Below are positions 15,903 through 24,776 of a stretch of 64,000 nt of DNA, one piece after another. Where the stretch lies: contig CAVPYN010000017.1 of the NCBI GenBank assembly GCA_963709995.1, forward strand, positions 62,001 to 126,000. Direction: 5' to 3'. The notes below the pieces were generated by a model, which was given only the letters and a program-made list of their open reading frames with translations, was not told the origin of the DNA and did not search any database. This DNA comes from JAUIIK01 sp963709995. Lineage in GTDB: Bacteria; Chloroflexota; Chloroflexia; Thermomicrobiales; CFX8. Positions within the stretch are counted from its first letter, which is position 1, and every line of letters begins with the position of its first letter. The position numbers and the translations under genes were made by a program.

Positions 15903-17258
15903 ATGGCACGTACCACCCGGCCACCCGGCTCAGGCTCGAGTCAACCTACTGAGGATACCGCCACACAGCGGAGGGCAACGACTCGACGCCGCAAGCTCGC
16001 ACTTGCATCGATGGTGTCGATCGCGATTCTCATCGCTGCTTCGGTAGCCACTTCAGCCGCGACAAGCCTGTACAGTATCGCGGCTGGCGACACTCTGGGC
16101 GAAATCGCAAGCGAGCATGGCACAGACGTGGAGACACTTGCCAACCTCAACGGTCTCGAAGATCCCGACTTGATTATTACTGGGGAGAGCCTGCGCGTCC
16201 CGTCCGGTGAGCTCATCACCTACACGGTCGCTGATGGCGACACCCTCTCTAGTATCGCCGGGGAGTTCGGCGTCGACATGAGCGAGCTCGCGATCATCAA
16301 CAAGCTGAGCGATCCCGATCTCATCCTCCCGGGCAGCGTCCTGTTGATTTACGTCGACAATGGCGTCGAGGACACAGCCACCGAAGCGAACGCGGGCTAT
16401 GCCGAGATCGAATTGGATGGGTCTGACGAGAATCTCGAACGAGCGGATGAATCGGCCGGGGTTGAAACCGATAGCGCTGGCTCAGAGTCTGATGAAACGG
16501 CACTAACGCCTGATTCCGACGGTTCAGCAGTGGCGGTTCCGAGCGCGTCCGGTCAGTTGCACCTTGTCCAGGGGCTTCAGACTCTTGCCGAGATTGCAGC
16601 CCAGTACGGCGTCACCGAAGCACAGCTCATAGCCGCCAACGCGCTCGATACCGCAGGGATCAGCGCGGGAATGATCCTGAAGATTCCAGCGGCATCGTCG
16701 ACCTCAGTCGAACTTATCGGGATGCCGACAGCCCAGGAACAGTGGCCCTTGCAGAGCGAACTTGCGGCGGCATCGCTCGCCACCGCCTACTGGGGCGCGC
16801 CGATCTCAACGGATGAACTCCTCGGCATGCTTGCGGCGTCCGACAATCCGCACGAAGGCTTCCGGGGTAACCCGGAGGGAATGTGGGGCATGACGGATGA
16901 CTACGGCGTCTATAACGAAGCACTCGCCGGGGCCATGACCGCGTTCGGCTTCACGGTCGAAGCGTTCTATGCGGACGGCGACGCTGGAGCGCTCACTGCG
17001 AAGATCGACGGTGGAACTCCAGTAGTAGTCTGGGTGACCCATGATCTCATAGCGCAGGAGCGCACAGTCATCGAAGACGAGAGTGGCCGCTATTCACTGA
17101 TTCCTGGACAGCACGCTGTGGTGGTCTATGGCTACAACGATGAGGGTGTGCTCGTCTCGGACGTATCAACCGGCGAGTTGACGGCGTGGGGCTGGGATGA
17201 ATTCATGGCATCCTGGTCGCTCTTCGACGGCATGGCGCTGAGCGTCGATCTCCGATAA
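15903..17258 (+). CDS. Membrane-anchored triple-LysM protein with C39-like domain lacking the Cys
   Basis: An AAAGGAG ribosome site fixes the ATG at 15903 (451 residues). After a basic tail there is one membrane or signal helix (about 31-55). LysM domains follow at about 56-101, 105-151 and 219-263 (for example YSIAAGDTLGEIASEHG), the last after an acidic Ser/Asp/Glu linker. Residues from about 275 resemble the C39_2 peptidase fold: the NGCEATSLAMA-type start reads QSELAAASLATAYWG, and a late GQHAVVVYGYND keeps the His. The nucleophile Cys is replaced by Ser285, so activity is doubtful. LysM binds peptidoglycan-type glycans, giving a wall-binding protein on the outer face. Confidence 0.85.
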   Translation: MARTTRPPGSGSSQPTEDTATQRRATTRRRKLALASMVSIAILIAASVATSAATSLYSIAAGDTLGEIASEHGTDVETLANLNGLEDPDLIITGESLRVPSGELITYTVADGDTLSSIAGEFGVDMSELAIINKLSDPDLILPGSVLLIYVDNGVEDTATEANAGYAEIELDGSDENLERADESAGVETDSAGSESDETALTPDSDGSAVAVPSASGQLHLVQGLQTLAEIAAQYGVTEAQLIAANALDTAGISAGMILKIPAASSTSVELIGMPTAQEQWPLQSELAAASLATAYWGAPISTDELLGMLAASDNPHEGFRGNPEGMWGMTDDYGVYNEALAGAMTAFGFTVEAFYADGDAGALTAKIDGGTPVVVWVTHDLIAQERTVIEDESGRYSLIPGQHAVVVYGYNDEGVLVSDVSTGELTAWGWDEFMASWSLFDGMALSVDLR

Positions 17259-17273
17259 GGCATACGTTCAGCC

Positions 17274-17669
17274 TTGGATCTCACGGCAAGAGAGCTATTC
17301 CTGGTGATGATAGGGGGCGCCGTTGGCGCCCCCCTTCGCTTTGCAATGTCCGTACTGCTCTTTCGAGCTCTCAACCAACCTTCATTTCCATATGGGACAC
17401 TTACCATCAACGTGCTCGGGAGCTTTCTGTTGGCCTGCCTCACCTGGGCCGCCGGCGACCGGATCGGAATCGGCCCCGAAGCGCGGCTATTGCTTGGCGG
17501 CGGTTTGCTGGGGGCGTTCACCACCTACTCTACGTTCTCCGTCGAAACTGTTCTCCTGATCGAGCGATCGCGCATCTTCGCGGCCGCGGGTTACGCGGGC
17601 GCGACGGTAGTCCTCTGCATCTCCGCGGCCTATCTGGGAATGCATCTCGCCAGGATCTACTTGTCGTAA
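17274..17669 (+). CDS. crcB: CrcB/Fluc fluoride ion channel
   Basis: The 131-residue, four-helix protein carries the Fluc signatures GGAVGAPLRF, YGTLTINVLGSF (with the channel Asn) and GGGLLGAFTTYSTFS (the TTxSTF sodium/fluoride motif). It exports fluoride passively from the cytoplasm as an antiparallel dimer. The longest frame opens with TTG at 17274, 15 bases after the LysM gene; a GTG at 17304 is an alternative. I see no fluoride riboswitch in the short gap before it. Confidence 0.92.
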   Translation: MDLTARELFLVMIGGAVGAPLRFAMSVLLFRALNQPSFPYGTLTINVLGSFLLACLTWAAGDRIGIGPEARLLLGGGLLGAFTTYSTFSVETVLLIERSRIFAAAGYAGATVVLCISAAYLGMHLARIYLS

Positions 17670-17926
17670 GACTCAGAACCGCCCAATCAAGGAACGCAGA
17701 ATTCCTGCTGGCAGCAGCATCGGAACTAGAACGGTCCCGATATCATTGTTTGGATGACGTTGGTTGGGGCCAGCTACGAGGCTCGAAGGGCACGCATTGC
17801 TCGGCGCGGTATGCAAGATAACGCTAGCGAGCCGCTGTCCGTACATACTTCTGGTTTACTTGTCGGCGGCTCCGTTTGCATCGTTGCACGGTAACAAGCT
17901 CGTTTCAGCGTATGGAGGCAAACAGC

Positions 17927-18812
17927 GTGAATCGACGGTTGATGTTGGCGGCACTCAGCTTGCTGTCGCTGGCGCTTTTCCTCTCCGCCTGTTCTATCAA
18001 CTGGGAGAGCAACGACAGCGCCCCGACGGCCACGGCAGAAGCGCCGGAAACGGCCACGGCTCAGTCATCAAATCCCACTTCAACGCCAACAACTGCACCG
18101 AGTGTCACCTCGACCACGACTTCCACGCCTACTGCAACCTCGACCGCGACGTCGACATCCTCGCCAACGACGACCAGCACGCCTACTCCTTCGCCCACAC
18201 CGACGGCCACTCCGTTTCCCGAAATCGACAATCCTTTCGCTGGTATCCCGGGCCCGGACGCAGTTCTGGAGAACTTCACGCTGCAATATCGAGGCGAGTT
18301 CAAGAAGGACGACGAAGAGCCCGAGATCATCGAGATATTCATCGAACAGTCCTCTCCCACCCGCTACCACGTGCGCGCGGCCGCTGGAGTCGAGATCTGG
18401 GTCGTCGAAGATGGGACGTACTTCCGAAACCCGGATGGGAGCATCTTCAAGGTTGCATCTGCCATTGATCCGATTCTGGTGTCACCCGCCGCGTATCTCA
18501 TCCAGATCCCCTATCCCGATGATGACGTTCCTCTCGCCCGGCAGCTCGGCACGGAGGATGTCGAGGGCCGGCAGGCAGTCCACTACGAGGTGGATCCAAG
18601 CGCCCTCGAGCAGATCGGCATTGCCGAGGGGCAAACGATGAACGACCCGGATGGTGAGATTGACGTCTGGGTCGACAGCGAACTTCAGGTTCATCAGCAA
18701 GATGGTCCTCGACGTCGAATGGACCGACGAAAATGGCGCACGCCAGCACGCGAACATCGACCTACTGGTGACCGCGGTAGGTTCGACGCCGGAAATCCAG
18801 GCTCCGATCTAA
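17927..18812 (+). pseudogene. Lipoprotein with Thr/Pro linker and LppX/LolA-like domain, frameshifted near C-terminus
   Basis: GGAGG eight bases ahead selects the GTG at 17927 (MNRRLMLAALSLLSLALFLS), with lipobox LSAC. A Thr/Ser/Pro linker of about 65 residues leads to a beta-rich domain (ENFTLQYRGEF, RYHVRAAAGVEIWVVEDGTY, GRQAVHYEVDPS, GEIDVWVDSELQ) resembling the LppX/LprG or LolA fold, which binds lipid in a half-barrel. At about 18690 the frame changes; the adjacent frame continues naturally as ISKMVLDVEWTDENGARQHA and stops at 18812. A single missing base would explain this. Intact, it would be a surface lipoprotein of about 295 residues. Confidence 0.75.
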
Positions 18813-18926
18813 CCGTCCGCACAGCCAGAACTGAACGAACGGTCGCCAGGCCAGCGAGTGCGGAAGACTGAAGCAGGCAATTGGTTCAGGCCGCTCCGTC
18901 AGGAGGGTAAGGAAGTCGAGGCGCCG

Positions 18927-19850
18927 ATGAGTCGCGACGCTCGTGTCCAATATATGCTCGAACTCATGCGAGAACACTGGGTTGTCACCAGTGATGACGT
19001 TCGAGGACAGCGAGACGCATTTGAATCCCTCGGGAGGGCGCTGACGCGGCAGCTCACCATGGAGCACATCTGCCAGGAGATTGGCGGCGTTCCGGTCATC
19101 ACGACTAACAGTCAGGCTGGCATTCCATCCGATTCAAGGCGGATCCTATATTTTCACGGTGGGGCTTTCGTTATCGGTTCAGCGAGAATCTATCGCGAAC
19201 AATCCGAGCGAATCGCTCACGCCGCTGGCGCGGTGGTCCATTCCGTCGACTACCGTCTCGCGCCGGAGCACCCTTTCCCGGCCGCGATTGACGACGCCGT
19301 TTCCGCTTACATTGGATTGATTGGTAGCGGCATCCCGAGTGAACGCGTCGTTATCGGTGGCGATTCGGCCGGGGCGAACCTCTCCGTTGCAACCTGCCTC
19401 CGTCTTCGAGAGCATGGTCATCCGTTGCCAGCGGGACTGGTCCTCTTGTCACCCTGGGTCGATCTAACCTGCGATAGCGAAACGATGGCGAAGAACGCAA
19501 ACCCGCTCCACCTCGCGCAACGTGAAGGGTTGCTCCAGTCGGCCAGGTCGTACTTGCAAGGACAGAACCCGCGACTACCGGAAGCTTCTCCACGCTTCGC
19601 GGATCTCGCAGGACTCCCGCAGATGCTCATCCAGGTCGGATCTCTTGAAACTTTGCTCGACGATGCCAGGTCACTGGAGGCACGGATCCAAGCGGCGGGC
19701 GTTCCAGCGCGGATGGAAATTTATGAAGGCATGGTCCATGAATGGCATCTGCTTTCAGCGCTGCTTCCAACGCACGAGACCTTGGTAGAGGGAACAGAGG
19801 CCGTTGAGTCGATTGGCGCTTTCGTTCAGGGCGTTGCAGTCGGCAAATGA
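18927..19850 (+). CDS. Alpha/beta-hydrolase, HSL-family esterase
   Basis: The hormone-sensitive-lipase-type hydrolase has the oxyanion motif YFHGGAFVIGS, the nucleophile elbow GGDSAGANLS, DYRLAPEHPFPAA and the late MVHEWHLL with the catalytic His. It is expected to cleave short acyl esters in the cytoplasm, since no signal peptide is present. The ATG at 18927 gives 307 residues, the usual size. A longer frame begins at 18858 but includes no family sequence. It follows the broken lipoprotein gene by about 115 bases. Confidence 0.88.
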   Translation: MSRDARVQYMLELMREHWVVTSDDVRGQRDAFESLGRALTRQLTMEHICQEIGGVPVITTNSQAGIPSDSRRILYFHGGAFVIGSARIYREQSERIAHAAGAVVHSVDYRLAPEHPFPAAIDDAVSAYIGLIGSGIPSERVVIGGDSAGANLSVATCLRLREHGHPLPAGLVLLSPWVDLTCDSETMAKNANPLHLAQREGLLQSARSYLQGQNPRLPEASPRFADLAGLPQMLIQVGSLETLLDDARSLEARIQAAGVPARMEIYEGMVHEWHLLSALLPTHETLVEGTEAVESIGAFVQGVAVGK

Positions 19851-19915
19851 AATCCAACATTAGCAGTCTTCTACCCTGAGGAGGCGCCAGCCAAATCGTC
19901 GGTCTCCTGCCAGGC

Positions 19916-21172
19916 TCAGCTGTTTAACCTGGCGATTACTTCCCGGGCTGTTCTCCTGCCTGACGCGAGCGCGCCATTGATCGAGGCGTTGTCTCGATGG
20001 TCCCCACAGACAAAGCACGATCCCCGCACGTGGACCGGCCGCCGGGGCATCGAGAGAGCTGGCGGTTCCTGACGCGGCAGCGCGCGCGGAATCCGGTAGA
20101 TCCGAAGCAACCGCCAGTCCCGCACCTGATCTCCCCACCAGGTGAATAGTTGTTCGCGGGACGCGCGATCCAGCTTTTCATCATCCACAACGGGCACACC
20201 TACGGTTGAGGCACTGATAAGCGCGGCGCCGGGCGGAGCATAGAGCGGGGACACATTGCTGACAATCGCGACATTGTTCAGTGGACCGCTGCGTTCCGCA
20301 TCCAGAACGAGCATCGCGTCCTGTATCGGCGCTTTCTCCGCGGCGTAGTAGAGACAGGCCGTTCCCCGGAACCCAGGCGCGATAACCTGGGGCAGCAGTG
20401 CGGCGGCACTGTCACCGTCGGTAGCAACGACGACGGAGGATGCTCGGATGAATTCTCCGTCTGCCAGTCTGACGCCGTCGTCTTCAACGGACTCAACACG
20501 TGCGTTGAACCGCATTGATCGTTCCGGAAGATGGGCTGCCAACTGCCGAGGGATTTCTTCAATACCGTTTGCGGGAAGCGCGCTTTCACCATCAATGAAC
20601 ATCTTCATCAGGAATTCCAGCATCCGACTCGACGTGCGCAGATCAGGTTCGAGGAAGACACCGGAAAAGAATGGCCGGAAGAATCCGTCGATAATCGACG
20701 AAGAAAAGCCCTTCTTGCGCAAATGGTTGAGTGAAGTCGTTTCCGGCCGCTTCCAGACTTCGTCAATCTGTCCGCGATGTAGCCGGAACTGCATCTGGCC
20801 GAGGCGAGCTTTGTCCAGCAACGAACCAACCGGCGCGCCGAGCGTCTGGAGTATGCTGCCTGGATTTCGGCGAGGATCAGCAATCTGATGAAACGTCCCG
20901 TTCGCTCGGATCAGGGCGCCGGGTCGAAAATGATGAAGGTCAAGAGCCCCGTAGTCCAGGGCAGCCGCAGCCTCGGGATAGGCCGTGAGCAGAATCTGAA
21001 AGCCGCGATCAAGTTTGAAGCCGTCATACTCATCTGTGCGCATTCGACCGCCGGGCTTGTCCAACGCGTCCAGAAGAAGAATCGGGATGCCTGCCTCAGT
21101 CAACGTAATGGCGCATCGCAATCCAGCAAGGCCGGCTCCGACGATAACGACCGGATCACTCGCGTAAGTCAT
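19916..21172 (-). CDS. FAD-dependent amine oxidase/protoporphyrinogen-oxidase-like flavoprotein
   Basis: Starting at the ATG at 21172, the 418-residue protein opens with the dinucleotide-binding motif VVIVGAGLAGLRCAITLTEA. The second half of the fold follows (ILLLDALDKPGGRMRTDEYD) with the GGR signature of amine oxidases and desaturases. LDRGFQILLTAYPEA and a late GDHRDNASINGALASGRRT complete the FAD site. The substrate could be a polyamine, porphyrinogen or carotenoid-like lipid. No neighbouring pathway gene decides this. It lies alone on the minus strand, downstream of a YeaQ-type gene. Confidence 0.85.
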   Translation of the reverse strand: MTYASDPVVIVGAGLAGLRCAITLTEAGIPILLLDALDKPGGRMRTDEYDGFKLDRGFQILLTAYPEAAAALDYGALDLHHFRPGALIRANGTFHQIADPRRNPGSILQTLGAPVGSLLDKARLGQMQFRLHRGQIDEVWKRPETTSLNHLRKKGFSSSIIDGFFRPFFSGVFLEPDLRTSSRMLEFLMKMFIDGESALPANGIEEIPRQLAAHLPERSMRFNARVESVEDDGVRLADGEFIRASSVVVATDGDSAAALLPQVIAPGFRGTACLYYAAEKAPIQDAMLVLDAERSGPLNNVAIVSNVSPLYAPPGAALISASTVGVPVVDDEKLDRASREQLFTWWGDQVRDWRLLRIYRIPRALPRQEPPALSMPRRPVHVRGSCFVCGDHRDNASINGALASGRRTAREVIARLNS

Positions 21173-21242
21173 TGCTTGCCTCCACATCTGGCGGGACGGT
21201 AGACCTGTGCCCGGAGGGCGGTAACCTGGATTCACGGCTCCA

Positions 21243-21491
21243 CTAATCGCGGATAATTCCGAGCACAAAGAGGAGGATGACCGCACCAACGACGGCAACG
21301 AGCAATGACCAGAGATTGAACCCGGTTACACCCGCTCCGCCCACTGCGCTGACGATCGCCCCGCCGATCAAGGCGCCTACAATCCCGACGGCGATGTTTC
21401 CAAGGCATCCCATCCGCTCGTTGCGGCCGGTAAGAATGCTGGCAAGCCATCCAGCAATAGCGCCAAAGAGAATCCAGGTGAGGATGCCCAT
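21243..21491 (-). CDS. GlsB/YeaQ/YmgE-family small membrane protein
   Basis: The 82-residue protein has three hydrophobic segments with Gly zippers: ILTWILFGAIAGWLASIL, GCLGNIAVGIVGALIGGAIV and LLVAVVGAVILLFVLGIIR. This is the pattern of the transglycosylase-associated/GlsB stress family, small membrane proteins raised under general stress in many bacteria. Biochemical function is not established. It is co-directional with the FAD oxidoreductase that follows 71 bases away. Confidence 0.88.
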   Translation of the reverse strand: MGILTWILFGAIAGWLASILTGRNERMGCLGNIAVGIVGALIGGAIVSAVGGAGVTGFNLWSLLVAVVGAVILLFVLGIIRD

Positions 21492-21643
21492 CGTTGCGAC
21501 CCCTTCTCTTCTTCGCCGCCAACCTCACACTCCGGGACGAATAGTCCAGGTCGCGGACGACGACAATCCATCTTATCAGTAGCATTGAATCGTGAATTCG
21601 GGAAACGGGAGCTGCGTTCCCGGAAGAAAGGAACAGACGCGCA

Positions 21644-22363
21644 ATGGAACGCCAGCAACGCGGCAAACCAATTACCAGGAAGCGTCTGGATCGAATGACG
21701 TCCGTTTTGGCGCGCCGGCAGCCAGATGTCGCCGTCGTTGTGGAAGACGTTCACGACCCACACAACGTCAGCGCCGTGCTGCGGTCATGCGACGCAACCG
21801 GGGTCGATAACGTCCACCTCGTGTACGACAAAGAAGAAGAGCCAGCGCTCAGCACCGGCGTCGCAGCTGGAACCCTGCGATGGCTCAACGTGCATCGCCA
21901 TGCGAGTATCGCCGACTGCTACGCGCATCTCAGGTCAACCGGGTTCACGGTCATCGCCGCGACGATCGAGGGCCCCACAGCGGACCTTTTCAACCTGGAT
22001 CTGACTGCGCCGGTCGCGTTCGCATTTGGAAACGAGTCGCGCGGCCTGAGCCACGAGGCAGTCGATCTCGCGGATCAGCGCCTGAAGATCCCAATGATGG
22101 GAATGGCCGAATCACTGAATATATCCGTCGCATGCGCGGTCACTCTGTACGAAATGCTCCGCCAGCGGAGAATAAGCGGCAGATACGACGCCAGCGGCTA
22201 TTCGGACGAATACCTGAGCCAGACCCTCGCAGCCTGGCTCGAACGAGACGAACGTGATCCCACGGTCACCTCCGGAGCCAGTTTCGACCCAACCCACTTC
22301 CCGCGCGTCCTTTCGCGAACTCAACCGGGCACTCAAATTGACGACGAATCCCCGGTAGGCTAA
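21644..22363 (+). CDS. trmH: TrmH-family tRNA (Gm18) 2'-O-methyltransferase
   Basis: The SPOUT-fold enzyme has the N-terminal TrmH sequence TRKRLDRMTSVLARRQPD, then VEDVHDPHNVSAVLRSCDA with the catalytic Arg. AFAFGNESRGLS is the knot motif, and IPMMGMAESLNISVACAV binds AdoMet. It methylates the ribose of G18 in tRNA. Length (239) and the C-terminal helical tail fit the TrmH rather than the RlmB branch. It is preceded by a GGAAGAAAGG ribosome-site region and appears monocistronic. Confidence 0.92.
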   Translation: MERQQRGKPITRKRLDRMTSVLARRQPDVAVVVEDVHDPHNVSAVLRSCDATGVDNVHLVYDKEEEPALSTGVAAGTLRWLNVHRHASIADCYAHLRSTGFTVIAATIEGPTADLFNLDLTAPVAFAFGNESRGLSHEAVDLADQRLKIPMMGMAESLNISVACAVTLYEMLRQRRISGRYDASGYSDEYLSQTLAAWLERDERDPTVTSGASFDPTHFPRVLSRTQPGTQIDDESPVG

Positions 22364-22496
22364 GCGCGGAGTACACAACACTGAAGTAGGATAGGATCTG
22401 GCCCGGCAACCCAATCGCGACCTGCCATACGTTAATGAGGCAGCGCGAAGATCAGTTGAATTCTACGAAACGGCACCAGGAACTTCGGAAATCTAT

Positions 22497-23453
22497 ATGC
22501 AAGTTGAAGAAATCGCCGGGCTCGGCCGGCGCATTCTCGATAACGTCGATCAGGTCATCATCGGAAAGCGCGGTGTGACCCAGCTGGTTCTCGTGGCGAT
22601 GCTGTCTGAAGGGCATGTGCTGCTTGAGGATGTTCCCGGAGTCGGCAAAACCATGCTTGCCCGGAGTTTCGCGAAGTCGATCGGCGGGGAATTCAAGCGA
22701 ATTCAGTTCACGCCTGATCTCCTGCCATCAGATGTAACCGGGTTGAGCTACTTCAATCAGAAGCTCGGCGAGTTCGAATTCCGCGCGGGGCCAGTGTTCG
22801 CGAATATCCTGCTCGCCGACGAGATCAACCGAGCGACTCCACGTACGCAGTCATCACTCCTCGAAGCTATGCAGGAGCGCACGGTCACAATCGAAGGCGA
22901 CACGATGCCTCTACCGCGGCCATTCCTGGTACTTGCGACCGAAAACCCGGTCGAATTGGAAGGGACATTCCCGCTGCCGGAAGCCCAACTGGATAGATTC
23001 CTCGTTCGGATTCCGATGGGATACCCCACGGAAGACGAAGAAACTGAACTGCTCTCGAGATTCCAGACGAGCGACCCGTTGGAACAACTTCAGCCGGTCG
23101 CCGGAACGGACGAACTCGCAGGGGCCTCGCGCGCAATTCGCGAGGTTCACGTCGATGAAGAAATCCGCCGCTATCTCACGAAGATCGTTCGGGGCACTCG
23201 TGAGCACGATGCCGTCGAGCTTGGGGTCAGCCCGCGAGGCTCGCTTGCGCTGTTCCGAGCAGCCCAGGCACTGGCGGCCCTCCGCGGCCGCAACTACTGC
23301 GAACCTGACGACGTCAAGATCCTCACCCGCGCCGTACTCTCACACCGCATTATCTTGAATCCCGAGGCACGCTTGCGCGGCCGGACCGTGGATTACATTA
23401 TCTCGGAAGTGGTGGGACAAGTCGAGGCGCCGGTCGAACCTCTGACGGCCTGA
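22497..23453 (+). CDS. MoxR-family AAA+ ATPase
   Basis: The protein (318 residues) shows Walker A GVGKTMLARSFA (Lys51), LADEINRATPRTQSSLLEAM (Walker B and the MoxR box) and VLATENPVELEGTFPLPEAQ (sensor 1). LDRFL and the C-terminal lid follow. MoxR ATPases act as chaperones that mature partner proteins, usually with a DUF58 or VWA protein encoded beside them. Here the DUF58 gene follows after eight bases. First gene of a four-gene plus-strand operon. Confidence 0.95.
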   Translation: MQVEEIAGLGRRILDNVDQVIIGKRGVTQLVLVAMLSEGHVLLEDVPGVGKTMLARSFAKSIGGEFKRIQFTPDLLPSDVTGLSYFNQKLGEFEFRAGPVFANILLADEINRATPRTQSSLLEAMQERTVTIEGDTMPLPRPFLVLATENPVELEGTFPLPEAQLDRFLVRIPMGYPTEDEETELLSRFQTSDPLEQLQPVAGTDELAGASRAIREVHVDEEIRRYLTKIVRGTREHDAVELGVSPRGSLALFRAAQALAALRGRNYCEPDDVKILTRAVLSHRIILNPEARLRGRTVDYIISEVVGQVEAPVEPLTA

Positions 23454-23461
23454 GGCAGACG

Positions 23462-24769
23462 ATGGCATCACTGGCGGACCGGCTAAAGGTGTCCCGTTCA
23501 ACATTCTTCAATCGTGTCTGGGTCTATGCCGGGGTGTTCATGATCATCCTGGGAATGGTCATGCGCGAGCCAGCGATCACGATGCTCGGGCTCGTGCCGC
23601 TGGTAACAGCCGGAGGCTCCTGGTTGTGGGCACGTTACTCCTTGGTAGACGTTGAATACATTCGTGTGCTGGCCGATGATCGAGTCTTCTGCGGCGATAC
23701 GGTCAAAATGCAGATCATCCTGACGAATCGCAAACTTCTGCCTCTTGCATGGCTAGAGATTGAAGACAGCGTTGCCGACCGGTTGAGAATCAGCGAGCGA
23801 GATCTCGCGCCAAGCGGCGTACCGGGATTGGCAGTTCTGCGTATGACAACTGCGGCACGCTGGTATGAGCGCATAACCTGGAACCTGACGGTCGAATGCC
23901 CCGCAAGAGGTTACTTCGCCGTAGGGCCGGTGACGCTGAGATCAGCGGACGCCTTTGGCTTCTACCAGCAGCGGGAACAGATTCCAGGTGTTTCGCACAT
24001 AACCGTCTATCCCCCGATAGCTGTTCTAGATCATATTCTGGTGCCTGCCCGGCATCTCTTCGGTGATCAACGGATCAGACGCCCAATCATCACCGACCCG
24101 ATGCGGACAATCGGCATTAGAGACTACCGGCCCGAGGATTCCTTCCGCCATATTCACTGGAAGGCCACAGCCCGGGCACAGACTCTCCAGACCAAGATCT
24201 TTGAGCCGACGACTTCAATTCAGTTCGGGATCTTTCTCAACCTCGATACGTTTGAGCGTTACTGGGAAGGCCTCGACTTCGAACGCGCTGAAGGCGCGAT
24301 TATTACGGCGGCCACGATCGCCTCGCATGCGGTCGATGCCCGGCATATGGTGGGAATGTATGCGAACGGGGTCGTCGGCGGGTCGGACCAGGCTCTGCGC
24401 ATTCGACCGAGCCTCGATGAACGCCAGATGGAGCAAATCCTGACCGGCCTAGCCAAACTCTCACCGATCGCGTCGCTGGACTACGCCAGTCTCGTTCGCG
24501 CCGAAACCTCCCGTTATCCGATCGGTAGCACCGTCGTGCTCGTGACATCGATCATGACCGAGCGACTACGCCAGGTACTCGATACCCTGCTCCGAGCCAA
24601 CCACCGGATTGTAATCGTGACCGTGGGAGAGATTGATGTGCCCCGTCACGCCCGGCTCGACATTTTCACGATCGACATGGACGCGCTTAGGCAGTACATT
24701 CCGAAGCACCACCACTATGCCGTCCAGATGCCGGGGGTTCCGGTGGCGCCCCTGGAAATGGTGAGCTAG
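23462..24769 (+). CDS. DUF58 domain protein (MoxR partner)
   Basis: Two membrane helices at about residues 15-58 (VWVYAGVFMIILGMV, LGLVPLVTAGGSWLWA) are followed by a beta-sandwich region. Then comes the DUF58 signature RDYRPEDSFRHIHWKATARA and a VWA-like C-terminal domain (FGIFLNLDTFERYWEG). DUF58 proteins accompany MoxR ATPases and, in many genomes, a transglutaminase or DUF4129 protein. The system is thought to assemble or modify envelope proteins, but the exact task is unknown. Confidence 0.92.
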   Translation: MASLADRLKVSRSTFFNRVWVYAGVFMIILGMVMREPAITMLGLVPLVTAGGSWLWARYSLVDVEYIRVLADDRVFCGDTVKMQIILTNRKLLPLAWLEIEDSVADRLRISERDLAPSGVPGLAVLRMTTAARWYERITWNLTVECPARGYFAVGPVTLRSADAFGFYQQREQIPGVSHITVYPPIAVLDHILVPARHLFGDQRIRRPIITDPMRTIGIRDYRPEDSFRHIHWKATARAQTLQTKIFEPTTSIQFGIFLNLDTFERYWEGLDFERAEGAIITAATIASHAVDARHMVGMYANGVVGGSDQALRIRPSLDERQMEQILTGLAKLSPIASLDYASLVRAETSRYPIGSTVVLVTSIMTERLRQVLDTLLRANHRIVIVTVGEIDVPRHARLDIFTIDMDALRQYIPKHHHYAVQMPGVPVAPLEMVS

Positions 24770-24776
24770 CCCCAAA

